Source: Adineta steineri (lineage: Eukaryota; Rotifera; Eurotatoria; Adinetida; Adinetidae). From it: DNA of 64,000 bases. This document shows positions 10,509 to 23,116 of this stretch, piece by piece. Location of the stretch: contig CAJNOI010000023.1 of assembly GCA_905250115.1 (NCBI GenBank), positions 236,046 to 300,045 of the forward strand, read 5' to 3'. The notes below the pieces were generated by a model, which searched no databases, was not told the origin of the DNA, and worked only from the letters and a program-made list of their open reading frames with translations. A program made the position numbers and the translations under genes. The number at the start of each line of letters is the position of its first letter. The first letter of the stretch is position 1.

Positions 10509-12098
10509 TTATTTGAAAATAATAATAAATTCGTTTTTCTACAGCTAAGCACTATAAACTATGTGACGTACTAAATAAAGAAAATTTATGTGTGTGCATG
10601 ATCGTTATTAAAGAAGTCCATCGATGTATTATTTATTTAAATAATACTTCGAGGCTGTGGATGAGAGTGTGGCTGTTTCGTCGAGTTCTACCTGGCACAC
10701 AACAAACGATAGGTGGCACACCTTGTCAAGTGGATAATATTAAGAAAAACTCGAATCCGCTGCCAACTTCATCTACATCAAAAATACTTGATTTTCTATA
10801 TTGCAGAAATTTTATTTGGATTTGGAGAGAGTCACATAAATAATGATCACCATGGAGTTATTGGTTGTTCATATGTGTCAGTCAACGGATAGAATTGTGT
10901 GTTCATTATTTTCTTAAGCATCTGAAGTGAGCCGATAAAATTTGTTTTTCAGCTATCGCATGACTCTGTGTATTATAAATGTATTTATATTATAGCTATT
11001 TATTTATATATTTTTTCAGACGCATTTATATAAAGTACATGTCGATGAATTTATTTATTTTACTTAATACATGTGGCAAATTTGATGTTTATGAATTTAT
11101 TAAAAAGTAAATTAAAACGAATTAATTACTTTATTTCATAGTGAAAACATTGTCAATATGAAATAAAATAAATAGAAGGTAATTAAAACGGCTGACTGCA
11201 CGTAGCGCAGTAGTCGACGTATTGCTTTTGATATTCTTTTTCTTCTTCTCGACAGATGAATCACGATAAAAGTCAACACTTTGTCCTTAAAATCTAAAAA
11301 AGCTTGCAATATTCGTGCGAACGTGCTGAGTGCACATCTGAAAACCGTTTTTTGAAATTTGGTTCCGTGTGGGAGATATATAGTTTAAAAAAATAATTAA
11401 CACATAGTGATTTCTTTATATGGTTATGTGTGACTTAGTAGTATGCGGCCATTGATATATGAGATACTATATGTATATACACTTTAATTATCGTTTTTTT
11501 GTGACTTAAATCCATAATGATAGAGTCTAATTTATGAAAAGTAATTATTCGATGGCTTGTTCATCTGAGTTTAATTGATTGATTTTGAGGATCAAATAAA
11601 ACAAAATTTTAAATGATTTAACTTTCCGTGTTTATGAGGGTTGTTACACTTCTGCAGTTAGCCGCCTTTCTTCTACTTGAACTTGCTTCAAGTGGAGATC
11701 TAGTCTAATATTCTAAATAGTTTTAGTACTCAAACAGTTAGTTATTCATTTTTTTAATTTGTCTGTAATCCCTCAAACAACTAGTAGTTTTTTATTTTTT
11801 TGATACATCATAATTATTTGTATCTGTGAGTATGACTATAATAATATGGATATCACATAGTAATATTGTATATATCTACATTCATATTTACGTTCGTATT
11901 CAGTTAATGAGAATGATATATAGCGAGTCAAAAGTGAGTGATACAACTTTAAAAATTTGATGTTCTGTAGATATTAAACTGATTCTATTCTGACAACGGA
12001 AGCAAATAGTGTTTCAATAAAATCAGACTATATTAATGATATACTGTACTGTTATTGCGATTTTAGAGATTCTACATATTCTAAATCTGGTATAAAAT
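10509..12098. other. Intergenic region
   Basis: No supported gene. An opening of 83 codons at 10592-10843 is somewhat GC-richer than its surroundings but has no recognised domain. A short hairpin with a tRNA A-box-like core lies near 11195-11220 without a matching B-box. Confidence 0.5.
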
Positions 12099-14153
12099 AT
12101 GCGGTCAAGAAACTCAGTCAAATACTTGATAACCATCAGTATCTTGTTATGCATAGTTCTACTAGGCTTACACAAAGAAATTACAAAATTATATGGTACG
12201 AAATCTATTCCATTATTATTAAACATGAAAAAATCATCATCTTTTATTTGTCCTTTTCGTGGAGACCGTTGGATTGTAGTTACATCTATTCTTTATCCAA
12301 CAGTGGCTATTCATAAATTTCTTAATTTGACTACTAAATGGAATTTGATTGTTATCGGTGATCGAAAGACTCCACATGATTGGCTTTCACATTTACATAG
12401 CGATCGATCTCGTGTGATATTCTTGTCTATTGAAGAACAATTATCTCTTGATTATTCTATTAATAAATATTTACCGGAGAATTCATATACGAGGAAGAAT
12501 ATTGGTTATTTAGTGGCTATCGCTTGTGGAGCTAAAATAATATTCGAATCAGATGATGATAATATTTTATTGACAGACGATATTCATGTTCTACCGAAAG
12601 TAGTTAAACCAGATGATGTACCTTGGGTAGCGTTTCATCGACAACGATCACCTTTTGTTAACATTTATGGATCTTTTGGTCATCCAAAGATATGGCCCAG
12701 AGGTTTTCCTATGGATGAATTAAGAAATGTTACTGAAGACGGATGGCATTCGGTAAGACGAAATAAGGACAAGACAACCTATGCTTATATACAACAATAT
12801 CTAGCTGATCTTGATCCTGATGTCGATGCAATAGTGAGTTATCTGATATATATGTTCTTCTATATTTATTTGCTGTATTTTTTTTAAATATATAACCTTT
12901 ACTCTTTGTTTATTATAAAGTATCGACTATCTAATCCATTTTCAACTGATCAAATTAAATTCGATCCAAATCAACCACCAGTTGCTATTGAACCTTTCAC
13001 ATTCTCACCATATAATACTCAAAATACGATAATACATTATGAAGCTTTTTGGGGACTTTTTTTACCTGTGACAACAACATTCCGTGTATGTGATATTTGG
13101 CGAAGTTTTTGGGTTCAACGTCTTTTGTGGGAAATCGATGGTCGTCTCGTCTTCAGTACATCGACAGTAAAACAGGTGAGAAATACTCATTCTTATATCA
13201 AAGATATGGAAAAAGAACAACAATTATACAATCAATTAGGCTCGTTTGTTCGTTTTCTTGCTTCTTGGTCTTCATCTTTCTCATCTCTTCCCAAAAAAAT
13301 CGCTCAGCTAGCAAGAGATATTGCTCAATCTGGTTTTTGGCATCAAAACGAAGTTAATATTATTGACGCATGGCTTGCTGATCTTCATTCAGTGGGTTAC
13401 ACTTTTCCATCGATTATTTCTCGTCCACCTCCACGTACCACTATTCAGAAACGAGCAGCCATATGTGTTACTGGTCTTACTGAATGCATTGAAGAAGCGT
13501 GGGCACCCACTGATATTGCGATTCGACAGCGCCTTCTTGGTGATATCGATACATTTATCTTTCTTTCTTCGTCTCTTGTCAAAGGTCCTGTCCCTATAGA
13601 CACTCGATTAAAACAAGTACGCTCATATCCGAACTCAACAGTTACTGTGATTTACGAAGATAGAGTTATTGATCCTAAAATACCAGCTGATTGTCATCCT
13701 GAATTTCAATTAGCGGGCGGAGCACCCATTCCTGTTCTCGGTTATTTTCAACAATTATGGGCTCTTGCAGAATGTTATAATCTCGTAAAAGATTATGGAA
13801 AACGCTTCAACATTGAATATCAATTGCTTATTCGTGCTCGTATAGATGCACTTATTCGATTACCATCAACCCTCGATCGAAATGATCCTTTCAATGTTAA
13901 TACAACAGTTCTTATACCACCTAATCGCTATTATCCCAATTTACACGATGACGGTTTTGCTATTGGTCCAATGAAATTAATGTATTATTTCATGACAAGA
14001 TGGTATACTCTTCGTAATTGTCCTCCAGATATAGACTATCAACCAGGTAAATATTTAAAGAAACATCTCAGTCGTTTCATGAATGTAACAGTTGATAAAG
14101 ATATGACTGGTGCTGCTGATGCTATTCAACATGGACCAAACAAGTGTCATTAA
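12099..14153 (+). CDS. STELLO-type (DUF288) glycosyltransferase-like membrane protein
   Basis: Two exons, 12099-12833 and 12921-14153, separated by an 87-base GT..AG intron at a codon boundary, give 655 residues. Residues about 8-24 form a single membrane anchor, so this is a type II (Golgi-style) protein. The DUF288/STELLO family features follow: W-I-V-V-T-S-I, the D-R-K-T-P segment, then N-I-G-Y-L-V-A-I-A-C-G-A and the acidic E-S-D-D-D-N, which fits a metal or nucleotide-sugar site. The second exon continues the family C-terminal region. Plant STELLO proteins regulate cellulose synthase in the Golgi; animal members are poorly known. Donor and acceptor sugars cannot be stated. Confidence 0.82.
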
Positions 14154-14924
14154 GAAATGAACTGGTCTACACATATATTTAATATTCTGTTATACTCATT
14201 GTTTATCATTATATATCCTATCGTTTATTTTTTTCTTCATTATCTGAATAAAACCTTTGTTTGCTTTGAAACTTCAATGACGATCAAAATGTTAATCTGT
14301 ACGCTCTTATTAAAGCTAAGATATCGAATCATATTTCAATTTGATTTCGAATTCTAATTGTAATAATACTATTTAATATGATTATATCTGCATAGATTTC
14401 TTTAGTATACCATCTAAAATATGACGCATGGTGGAGTATTTGATCAATTGAAGAGAAGTAAAACTTTCCTTTTTTTTGGTGTTTTCGATGACGATAGATG
14501 GGTGTGGAATATATTGTGTGTTTGTATGCAATAAGTATAGTAACTACACCCACATCTTCAAAATTTTAGTAGTAACAACAACATTACATTAGTAGTTGAT
14601 ATTATCATATATTGTAACAAAATATTTTTTATGGTTTATTAAATAAGTAATGGCACAGTTGTAGCAGAACTCATCTGATCGTATTAATAAATAGTGATAT
14701 GATATTAGAAATCATAGAAATACTGGTGATCATAAAATAATAAATACCAATTAAAAATGAAATTATATTTTTCAAATTAATTAGACAAATGCTTGCATAG
14801 TTACTACCTAATTAGTTGCAATAATAAAAGAGAGAATTAATATCGATATGAAAACAAGTATTAAATAAGGGTAAAAGATTAATTTATTTCAAGAAATTGT
14901 AAAAGAAAATTTCTTTTGGCACAA
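14154..14924. other. Intergenic stretch with one palindrome
   Basis: Lies between convergent genes. It holds the palindrome at 14496-14556 and otherwise nothing I can support. Confidence 0.5.
14496..14556. repeat. Telomere-like palindrome P2
   Basis: Left arm GATGGGTGTGG, right arm TACACCCACATC. It lies between two convergent genes. Confidence 0.6.
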
Positions 14925-15896
14925 TTACATTACTACTACTACACGTTCTTTTGCATTAGCTGTTTCTTCCCATTTTGTTTCAATGTCTTTTAAAGGTATG
15001 GTGATGACAGATGTTGTTAATTTACCTTCCATCACCAAAGGTACCATATGTTCTAGATCTTTTAACATTTCTGTCAATGAAATTGGACCAATTCCACTTC
15101 CCATTATCTCAATGTTTTTGCTTCTAAGAAACATAGCTGAACACTGTATTGTAGGACCAGCCATTTGTCCAATTTCAACCCAACGTAATCTTTGTGCAGG
15201 ATCTTTTCGAGCTGATTGAATTCCTGCCATAGCAATTTCTGTTGGTCGTCCCCAAAGAAAATCTAATACGATATCTACGCCTGCAGCTTCTTTTGCTATT
15301 GCCTGCTGGATTTGTTCTTCATCGTTAGTCAAAGGAATAGAAGCATCTATTTTACCATCTGATAATAATTGATCCAGAATAGATGTGTTACGTCCAACAC
15401 CGATGACATGTTTTGCACCAAGTAAACGAGCAGCTGAAGCAGCTATTTGACCAGAACTTCCTGTAACGCCAAGAATCAAAACTGTTTCACCTGGTTGAAT
15501 ACGTGCACGTTGACGTAGAGCCATCCATGATGCCATACCGGCATTCATGATAGCAGCAAAAAGGATAGGATCGGCATTATTTGGAAGAGGAATTATCATG
15601 TCACGATGAATATTCACATGTTCACTCATAGTACCAGTAGGAGGTGTCATAGATATGAAGAAGATTTTTTCACCATTAGAAAGTTTTCCAACACCATCTA
15701 CACCTGCAACAATAGGTGATGTTTTTGGTTTAATATAATGTCGTCCACCTATAATTGATCTGACTAGTTGATGAACACCAGCAGCAATTACTTGAACTTC
15801 AACTTGATTTGATGTTGGTGATGGTAAATCAATAAGTTCATAGCGAGGTACTTGTCCAAGTGCCTTAACAACAGCAGCATATACACGACGAGCCAT
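14925..15896 (-). CDS. Zinc-independent medium-chain dehydrogenase (quinone oxidoreductase-like)
   Basis: A single-exon protein of 323 residues in the MDR superfamily. The N-terminal GroES-like half has the substrate-domain pattern and the A-G-V-D-G-V-G motif at about 65. A Rossmann half follows with I-L-G-V-T-G-S-S-G at about 140-148, the nucleotide-binding loop typical of NADPH:quinone oxidoreductases. No catalytic or structural zinc cysteines are seen, so it is not an alcohol dehydrogenase proper. The expected reaction is NADPH-dependent reduction of quinones or enones. It ends V-V-V-V-M. Intronless, so possibly acquired; animals also have native relatives. Confidence 0.82.
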   Translation of the reverse strand: MARRVYAAVVKALGQVPRYELIDLPSPTSNQVEVQVIAAGVHQLVRSIIGGRHYIKPKTSPIVAGVDGVGKLSNGEKIFFISMTPPTGTMSEHVNIHRDMIIPLPNNADPILFAAIMNAGMASWMALRQRARIQPGETVLILGVTGSSGQIAASAARLLGAKHVIGVGRNTSILDQLLSDGKIDASIPLTNDEEQIQQAIAKEAAGVDIVLDFLWGRPTEIAMAGIQSARKDPAQRLRWVEIGQMAGPTIQCSAMFLRSKNIEIMGSGIGPISLTEMLKDLEHMVPLVMEGKLTTSVITIPLKDIETKWEETANAKERVVVVM

Positions 15897-17841
15897 AATT
15901 CAAATAATATGAAAGAAGTAGTTATTTTATTGTGATGAATATCGTCTTGTCTGAAAGAAAATAAATTCAAGAATTTAATCAGATATTTCGTCGAATTTTC
16001 ATAATTCCTTTAGAATATTACAACAGAATGTACGATTGAATAACTACGTATTGTAAACAGATTGCAAAAAAGTGTGCTTTTGCACGCATAAAAACAACGT
16101 GTTTTGACATTTGTCTGCGTGAATTAAAAAATCGTCGTTTTTACTAATTTTATCGGACTAGATAGAAGAGACAGAACAACTACATACAAGAAAGATGTAC
16201 GCAAGTGTAAAGAATAAAAATAAAATGAAAAGGACGAAATAAAAAAAGAAAAAAGAACGCAATTAAAACTGCCACAACAAACCATAAGTTAGGCGATGAA
16301 AGAAAGAAAAAATTATGACAAAATGTACTTTTTATATAAATAATATTTTTAATAAACATTTTCATAGTTTATTTATTCACCTATACAGACTATAAGCGAT
16401 ACGGTAAAAATTAAAATTTATTTAGTTTCACATAACTCAAGTTTTAATATAACATTCATGTGACAATCAAAAGAGTTTATGTCAATAGATGAATAAAAAT
16501 ACACGATATAATTAGTAAATAAAATAATATCGTATATATGAGTCAAACTAAAGTAGAAAAGAAAGTAAAGAGATTATTACGATTGGAGAAATAGACGAAG
16601 AAAAAGGAGGCACAAAACAAGAATGGAGGGAAAAAAATATAATCCGACTAAAGCGAACTATACTAGACCAGACTACGTTTCGAACGTTATTCTCTTCTTA
16701 CAATTAAAGCTAACTACAAAATAAAATAAAAAACAAATAAGTTGTTGTTGCCGTACTTAACGACTCTATTAAAACTTTTATAAGATATATAATATGATAT
16801 CAGTAACATAAAATAGATATCGAAGATGCAAGAGAATAGAAAAATTAAACTGAAAGATTTAATCTTTGTATAAATTGAAAATTCTATAAATCTAAAGTAG
16901 AATTTAAAATTTGACCATTGTGAAAGAAGTAAGAATGTAAATGTAATTGAGGATTACTCTTCTTCTTATTCATATTCTCACTATTGAGTTTTTGTTGCAT
17001 CTTGTAATGGAAGAAAACATTCTTTTCCATAAATATTTAAAGTTTCTATATATTCAATATTAGTATGCTATTAATGTTGTATTTGTTAAAAGTCATCTTA
17101 AAATATTCAAATGAACATATAAACTCATTAATAATTATTAATTTCAGATAAAGAGCGATATGATAATATTTGGCATATGCAAAGTATCATTTTTTTTCTT
17201 CGCTTAAAAAATAATTTCGGATATAAAAATATTTTAATATAGAAAACTATTTTTCATACTGAATGATTTATATTTAATTGAAATATTCTTCTAGTAAAAT
17301 AATGTTTAAATTAATTTAATTAATTTAATAGAAAATCACAGATATAATAACTATCGTATTTATTGTCAATATATTCTATTTTCTCAGCAAATAATTAATA
17401 TTCATCGTATATAATTCATAATTATTATAATGTAATATTTCATCGAAAAATAGAATTAATTAATATTAAAATACTATTTCTTAGTTTTGGTTTATACAGA
17501 AAAAGATGATTTTATTAAATAAACATCTATCAAAACAAAGTCGTTATAAATAAATAACTTAGTATTCTATTCAATTAATTTTTATTTAACTTTGTAACAT
17601 TTCATGAAATATTAGATCGCCAATTCAAGATCAACATGTAAATTTCTCAGTAACTCGTTCAAATACTTTGATGAATATATGAAAAACTGCAGGTATTCAT
17701 ATTATCGATTGAGATATTTCATTAGATTTTCAATGTAAATTTTATTTTAGTTTTTTATTATCAATTTTATAAAAATAAAAAAAGGAAAAATTTTTTTATT
17801 TAGGATGAATAAATTATTTTTAGTAGTGAATATATAAAGTT
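15897..17841. other. AT-rich intergenic region
   Basis: No gene, RNA or repeat that I can support. Minus-strand openings near 16180-16365 are Phe-rich low-complexity translations of A-rich DNA. Confidence 0.5.
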
Positions 17842-19554
17842 TTATTTCATTTCATAAGCACAAATAGGTGAATTTTCCTGTCCATTCCATTGACCATAGA
17901 CAATTAAATTTCCTTGAATTTGTATTTTCTTTTTAATAATTCCATTATGATATTCATTTTGATTAAGTTCAATATGTTCATTACCATTGGAAATAATAAT
18001 TTTATTTGCATTCGGTACATTCATATGTAATAAAATTTCTTCAAATTGTTGTAAAGAACGTCGAAGTGGTTCATTTAAAATACATTGATGATCTCGAAAT
18101 GATGAATATAATTTAGGAAAAGTAATTGGTTGATTAACATTTAAATAAGATAATTGTATACATATGGCAGCTCGATATTCTGTTTCATTACGTGTTTTTG
18201 CATAAATTGTTAATTCACAAGGTCCATCTTTCATTGGAGGAGCTACAAAACAATCAATTGCATTAGCTTGAAAAGGATCTCGTTGACATAAAGTATGTAA
18301 TTCTCTTGAACATTCATTACCATCAATAGTTAATTTAGCATAGACATTAGCATATTCTCCTGTTTTAATAGAAACTTTAAATGGACGTGGATCACGTGAT
18401 ATCATATCATTAGAAGAAATATTCTGTCCTTTTAATACATTAATCATTGTTTGTTCAATAAGATTAGCTGAAAATGATTGTTGTTGTTCCATAACAAGAT
18501 TAGTTAAATATTGTCTTTGTTCGACAAATAATTGTTTTAATTCATCATTATTATTACGTTCACTTACAGACGAAGGTTTCTTAATTAATTCTACAATAGT
18601 TGTTTGTAATTGTTTTATTTCATTAATACTAACTTCATAAGTTTTTTGTTGTTTCATAATAATATCAGTTAAATATTGTTTTTGATCGGTTAAAATACGT
18701 TTAAGTGTATCATTATCATTATCTTTTGTTGTTATAGAATGATGTTCTAATGTTTGTACTAGAGTCGTTTGTAATTGTTTAATTGAAGTTACATCAAGAG
18801 ATGATACTCTAGGTGTTTCAAGATGTTTCACCATCGTTTTTTCTATTTGTTGTTCAATTATTTCATTAAATGTAAGTTGAAATTTCTTAAGTGATTGTAA
18901 TTGTTCTTGTTGATCATTTAATGTTTGTGTTATAGTTTTTTTAAGAAGATCGATAGAAGACATGATAGTATTAGTATGTTGTTCATAAGTATTTTCAAGT
19001 GAATTTTTTTGTTTTTCAATTAAACGAAGTATTTCTTGTTTTTCATTTGTAGCTGTTGTTGTTGTTGCTTCTGTCATTGCTTTTATTTCTTTTTCAATTG
19101 ATTGAATTAATGTATTTTGCTCCGTATAAATATTTTCACGAATTTCAGTAACCATACTATGATGTTCTGATTTGACTATTTTTGTAAGCGCTTCGTTAAT
19201 TTCTGTCATATCACTTGTTACTTTCTTTTCTGAAGGTGTGGAAGGACGTTTATTATTATTCATAGAAGCTACTCCATGTCCATGGTACGTTGATAAACTA
19301 TTACTACTGTATGTTGCTGTAGAAGGACGTTTGGTATTACCTGAATTAATGTGTGGTAGAGTTCCTGAATTATATCTTGTCGATTGAGATCCATGACATG
19401 TACAATTAAAAATATAATAAGTATTTCCATATGTTGGACTAGTCTTTCGAGTACCTAACACGTGATAAGTTGATACACCGACTTTGAACGTATGAGTTAC
19501 ATCGAAATAATTTCCATTCATCATCATATTGTGATTACAGATTTCTTCATACAT
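17842..19554 (-). CDS. Coiled-coil protein with KY-like C-terminal beta domain
   Basis: A single-exon 570-residue protein. Residues 1-60 hold a Tyr/Cys-containing head. Residues about 110-390 are a long Gln/Glu/Lys-rich coiled coil with two tandem units of about 60 residues, each carrying I-K-Q-L-Q-T-T and then Q-Y-L-T-(D/N) followed by E/K-Q-Q. The C-terminal 180 residues contain E-Y-A-N-V-Y-A-K, then C-S-R-E-L, C-Q-R-D-P-F and A-P-P-M-K-D-G-P-C-E-L-T-I-Y-A-K. This matches the beta domain found after transglutaminase-like cores in kyphoscoliosis-peptidase (KY) proteins. The transglutaminase core itself is missing. A scaffold or cytoskeletal role is inference. Confidence 0.65.
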   Translation of the reverse strand: MYEEICNHNMMMNGNYFDVTHTFKVGVSTYHVLGTRKTSPTYGNTYYIFNCTCHGSQSTRYNSGTLPHINSGNTKRPSTATYSSNSLSTYHGHGVASMNNNKRPSTPSEKKVTSDMTEINEALTKIVKSEHHSMVTEIRENIYTEQNTLIQSIEKEIKAMTEATTTTATNEKQEILRLIEKQKNSLENTYEQHTNTIMSSIDLLKKTITQTLNDQQEQLQSLKKFQLTFNEIIEQQIEKTMVKHLETPRVSSLDVTSIKQLQTTLVQTLEHHSITTKDNDNDTLKRILTDQKQYLTDIIMKQQKTYEVSINEIKQLQTTIVELIKKPSSVSERNNNDELKQLFVEQRQYLTNLVMEQQQSFSANLIEQTMINVLKGQNISSNDMISRDPRPFKVSIKTGEYANVYAKLTIDGNECSRELHTLCQRDPFQANAIDCFVAPPMKDGPCELTIYAKTRNETEYRAAICIQLSYLNVNQPITFPKLYSSFRDHQCILNEPLRRSLQQFEEILLHMNVPNANKIIISNGNEHIELNQNEYHNGIIKKKIQIQGNLIVYGQWNGQENSPICAYEMK

Positions 19555-19657
19555 TTTTATATTTCTAAAATATATATTCTAGTTAATGTATTAGTCAACA
19601 TCTAACAAAAGAATCTATCTATTTGACATATTCAATTTGGAAATTAGATTTTATTTT

Positions 19658-19696
19658 GAGGTGTGAGTATTTTATTCCAACCACATCCTGCACCTC
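19658..19696. repeat. Telomere-like palindrome P3
   Basis: Left arm GAGGTGTGAGTA, right arm CACATCCTGCACCTC, loop with TTTTATTCC. About 104 bases upstream of the ATG at 19554. Confidence 0.65.
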
Positions 19697-19700
19697 ATAG

Positions 19701-20215
19701 AGTTCTGTCTATTAAATTCTCAACTGAAGAAAGTTCTGCTTCACTTCTATTGAGTCGAAGAATATAAAATAAGATGACTGTAAGTTTTTGAATTTGAAAA
19801 GAAAGATTCAGTTGTGGTCATGAAATAAAGAACAGAACAAATTATGTGAGTTATTTTTATCGATCTTAATTGTAACTGTATTTTTTGAAGACATGTTTTT
19901 TTATTGTAAGTTTTCAAATTGACAAAATTAAAACGAAACTAAAATAACATACAATTCGGTTATGTTTGCAAAGCATGTCATAAAACGAATTACAAGAAAT
20001 GACGCTTTTAGGAAGAAACACACAATGACTACTGACATTGAGCCATCGCGATCAGGTGTGAGTGTATTAAAATACCCACACCTACACTCTCATCATTCGT
20101 GTATTCATATAAAACTCACAAAGGAACACATTCGTTGACTCTTTCTTCTTCCTTTAAAAAAAACCAACTGGGGGTTTTTTACCAGTGAGAATTTTATTTG
20201 GTTTCAGTTTCAATC
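19701..20215 (+). repeat. Dispersed 515-base repeat, copy 1
   Basis: Direct repeat of 36309-36821 in the same orientation, at high but imperfect identity. Shared landmarks are AGTTCTGTCTATTAAATTC at the start, TTGAAAAGAAAGATTCA, the internal palindrome, then ACTCACAAAGGAACAC and TTTCAGTTTCAATC at the end. There is no open frame and no clear terminal inverted repeat. It could be a non-autonomous element or a segmental duplication. Confidence 0.75.
20055..20089. repeat. Telomere-like palindrome P4
   Basis: GGTGTGAGTGTA and CACACCTACACTC arms; it lies inside dispersed-repeat copy 1. Confidence 0.65.
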
Positions 20216-20217
20216 TT

Positions 20218-20261
20218 GAGGGTGGGGATGTAGTTGAAGTAAAATACTCACACCCACAGCA
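20218..20261. repeat. Telomere-like palindrome P5
   Basis: GAGGGTGGGGATG and CTCACACCCACAGC arms, with loop AAGTAAAATA. Its reverse complement resembles P3, so the elements occur in both orientations. Confidence 0.65.
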
Positions 20262-21956
20262 ATATGTCATACGAGTTTATATTTGTTAATCAAGCTGAAT
20301 AAATATAAGAAACAACGATGAACGAATTAAAAAAAAACTGTTGAGCATATCGGAAAAGAATTTTATTATATTATATTATACTAGATGGTGAAAAGGTAAA
20401 TAAAAAATATTTTAATTCGAATTCAAGAAAAAATTTGTTATCTCCTATTGAGATTGGCTTGTAATCGATAAAACAAACTTACCTATAATTTACTTTTGAT
20501 AAAAATTTTCAATGAATCGACGCAATGTGGAAAATATTTATCTCAATGAAAAATTTATTGGTAAGAAGAAAATGTCTATTTTTCTGTTAAAGAATTTTTT
20601 TCTCCGCGAAAAATATAAATATGCACGACGAGTGAAATATTTAACAATTTTACGTTGAATGAATCCATTTGTTTTCTTCGTTCGTTTTGCAATAACAATA
20701 ACAAAATACTTTACTGATGGGTTTTTTTATGATGGTCATAATAAGAGAAATTTCTTTCTGTTATTTCATGAAAAAGATTGAATGATTACTCATCAAAATA
20801 GAATTTAATGTGTTCGAAAAGAATCAACAACAATTATTTTGCTATGTCAACTAAAAAAGTTCTTTTTTGCAAAGTTGTATATCATCGAAAAACATTATTT
20901 TTTTCAAATGAAGTTACCTGTCAAAAAAATATTTGTTTATATAAAAATTTAAATTTACTTATTAGAAAAATTTCGTAGATAAAATACTATTATGGATAAA
21001 GTATATTTCGTTTTTCTCAAGCAAAATAATTAATTTATCAATAACAAACTATAGAAGTGTTCCCAGCAGAATTTTAGTTGATTTCAATGTTTTTATTTTT
21101 GAAAATGAAGCATGAAAAGAAAAGTACATATTTACTTTCATTTTAATAAAAACATTGAAGAAAAATTGAGATAAATTAATCTTTCTATTGCAATGATTTG
21201 TGAATATTTAAAAGTAAGAAATATTTATTTAATAGAATCTTATCATGACTTATTTCTATTTCTAAATAGAAGATTTTTTATAGAATTTATATCGCTTAAT
21301 ATTGAAACTGGTCTACATACAGACAAAAAAGTATCTAATATTTGCCAAGAATACATAAAATCAGTGTGAACAACATAAACCGATATTAATTGAAGGATGT
21401 AATAATAAATGAATTATTTTCATATATTTATGATGCCCATAGAATTTGTAAAAGCGTTTGTAAAAAAAATTTATGAAAATCTAAAAGTATTACTACTTAG
21501 ATCAATATTTCTATACAATCGATTTGAATATATTTGTCAGACTATATGAAAAAATTATTCATCAATTATTTTTTCAATTTTATGGTTGCTAAGTAGTGTT
21601 ATTTAAGTTATGTTTTGTCAATGTAAGAATTTCGTTCGTTGCTTCATTGAGAGAAAATACAAGAGAACACATTAATATAACGAAGAAAGAAAGAAAAAAA
21701 AATAGATGAGCGTGCATGCAATGATGATCTAGTTGTAACAGTAAAAAAGTGTAGTATAACTCAAACAACACACTCGATTATTAAAAGTAAGAAATATTCT
21801 TATTGCTAAGATATATAGAAACGTTTAATATACATAAACTATAATTAAATAAAATCATATCTCATATTTCATAAAAGATTTTATACAAAATAATGATTGA
21901 TACATTTGACAGTATCTAAATAAGATAATATGATAAATATTATGAATTATTTCAAT

Positions 21957-22987
21957 ATGACTCTTTATAGTTTGTTTAATGCCGTTATGTGGCAGTGGCG
22001 AAAATCTTCGCGTGATGAATGGCAATCTTATTCTGATATTGAAAATGCTATAATAGAAGATGCGTAACATCAAAATGGTAAACAAGTTGAACTTGATAAT
22101 AATATAACCATCGATTTGAAGAAAAATATTCAATTTGATTCTAATAAAAAGAAAGATAATAAATCGATGGAAATTAGAAGATATAACAATGAAGAAGCTT
22201 CATCATCATCATTTATAACAGATCGAAAACGACGAAGTGAACGATTTTGTCTACCACCTAAAATGATATCAAATAATAAAAGTTCAAATACATCAGTTAA
22301 TGTCGCCGATTGGAATGGATCAAAATTTGTTTTCGAATGGCAAATGAGGTTTGTTTTTATTATTATTAATAAATCTATTTAAAATACTATATTTTGTTTC
22401 ATCATTAAAGATGTCAAAATCTTGAAACACTTTCATTTGGAGATATTATGCATGAAGCTCTTGAAGGAATTTATATCGAAGGAAAAAAGATTGGTCAAGA
22501 ACATGAAGCTCAATGGATTATTGATCATTATGTACCAATTACAAAGCAATCAAATAAAAAGATTTTTCAAGCATGTGTTCGTCTATATACAGCAGAAAGT
22601 TTTGTATATCGTCTTATTAATACGGCTTTACGTGATAATGATTGAACTAAAGTGGATACACTTGGTGCATTTTATTATTTATTATTTCAATTTAATTTTG
22701 CACAAGAATTTAATGATTTAAAATTCTTAGGTCGTGTTTATCGTGGTGCCAATCTGACGTCATCGATTGTAACTGAATAATTTTTTGATTCAACAGTATT
22801 ATTTATTATTGATATTGATGAAGATAGTGCTTATTCTTCGGCAAGATCTATTGCCAATTTATCGATGTATCCACATGAAGATGAAGTGTTATTGAGACCA
22901 GGAATACATTTTATTATCAATAAAGTTGAACAAAATTCATCATCAACAAATAATATAAAAACATTAATATATTTGATAATTGAATAA
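21957..22987 (+). pseudogene. WWE domain plus mono-ADP-ribosyltransferase, decayed
   Basis: Two exons, 21957-22348 and 22411-22987, with a 62-base intron. Exon 1 encodes a WWE domain (M-W-Q-W-R-K, D-E-W-Q-S-Y, then I-T-I-D-L-K and a nuclear-type basic patch). Exon 2 encodes an arginine-type ADP-ribosyltransferase with the R of V-Y-R-G and the E-D-E of P-H-E-D-E-V-L. In-frame stops lie at 22065-22067, 22643-22645 and 22778-22780. After the last, the central segment that should carry the S-T-S motif is missing. WWE-ART architectures attach ADP-ribose to proteins. This copy cannot make a complete enzyme. Confidence 0.78.
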
Positions 22988-23116
22988 AATCAAATTTTTA
23001 TTTTTAATTATTAAAAATAAATAAATAAATATCAGAATAGAATCACATTGATTCTTAAAATGTTAAAATTCTGGATTACATAAATAGAATTTTGTTTTTT
23101 CTTTAATCAGTTTCTA

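Larger units (their letters stand above)
19555..21956. other. Intergenic region with palindromes and a 515-base dispersed repeat
   Basis: It holds palindromes at 19658-19696, 20055-20089 and 20218-20261 and one copy of the dispersed repeat (19701-20215). From about 20280 to 21950 it is AT-rich with nothing else supported. Confidence 0.5.

Noticed and set aside
10592..10843. 83-codon plus-strand opening
   Set aside because: No recognisable domain or splice support; composition alone is not enough.
11195..11220. tRNA A-box-like core in a short hairpin
   Set aside because: No B-box, no anticodon stem and no acceptor pairing nearby.
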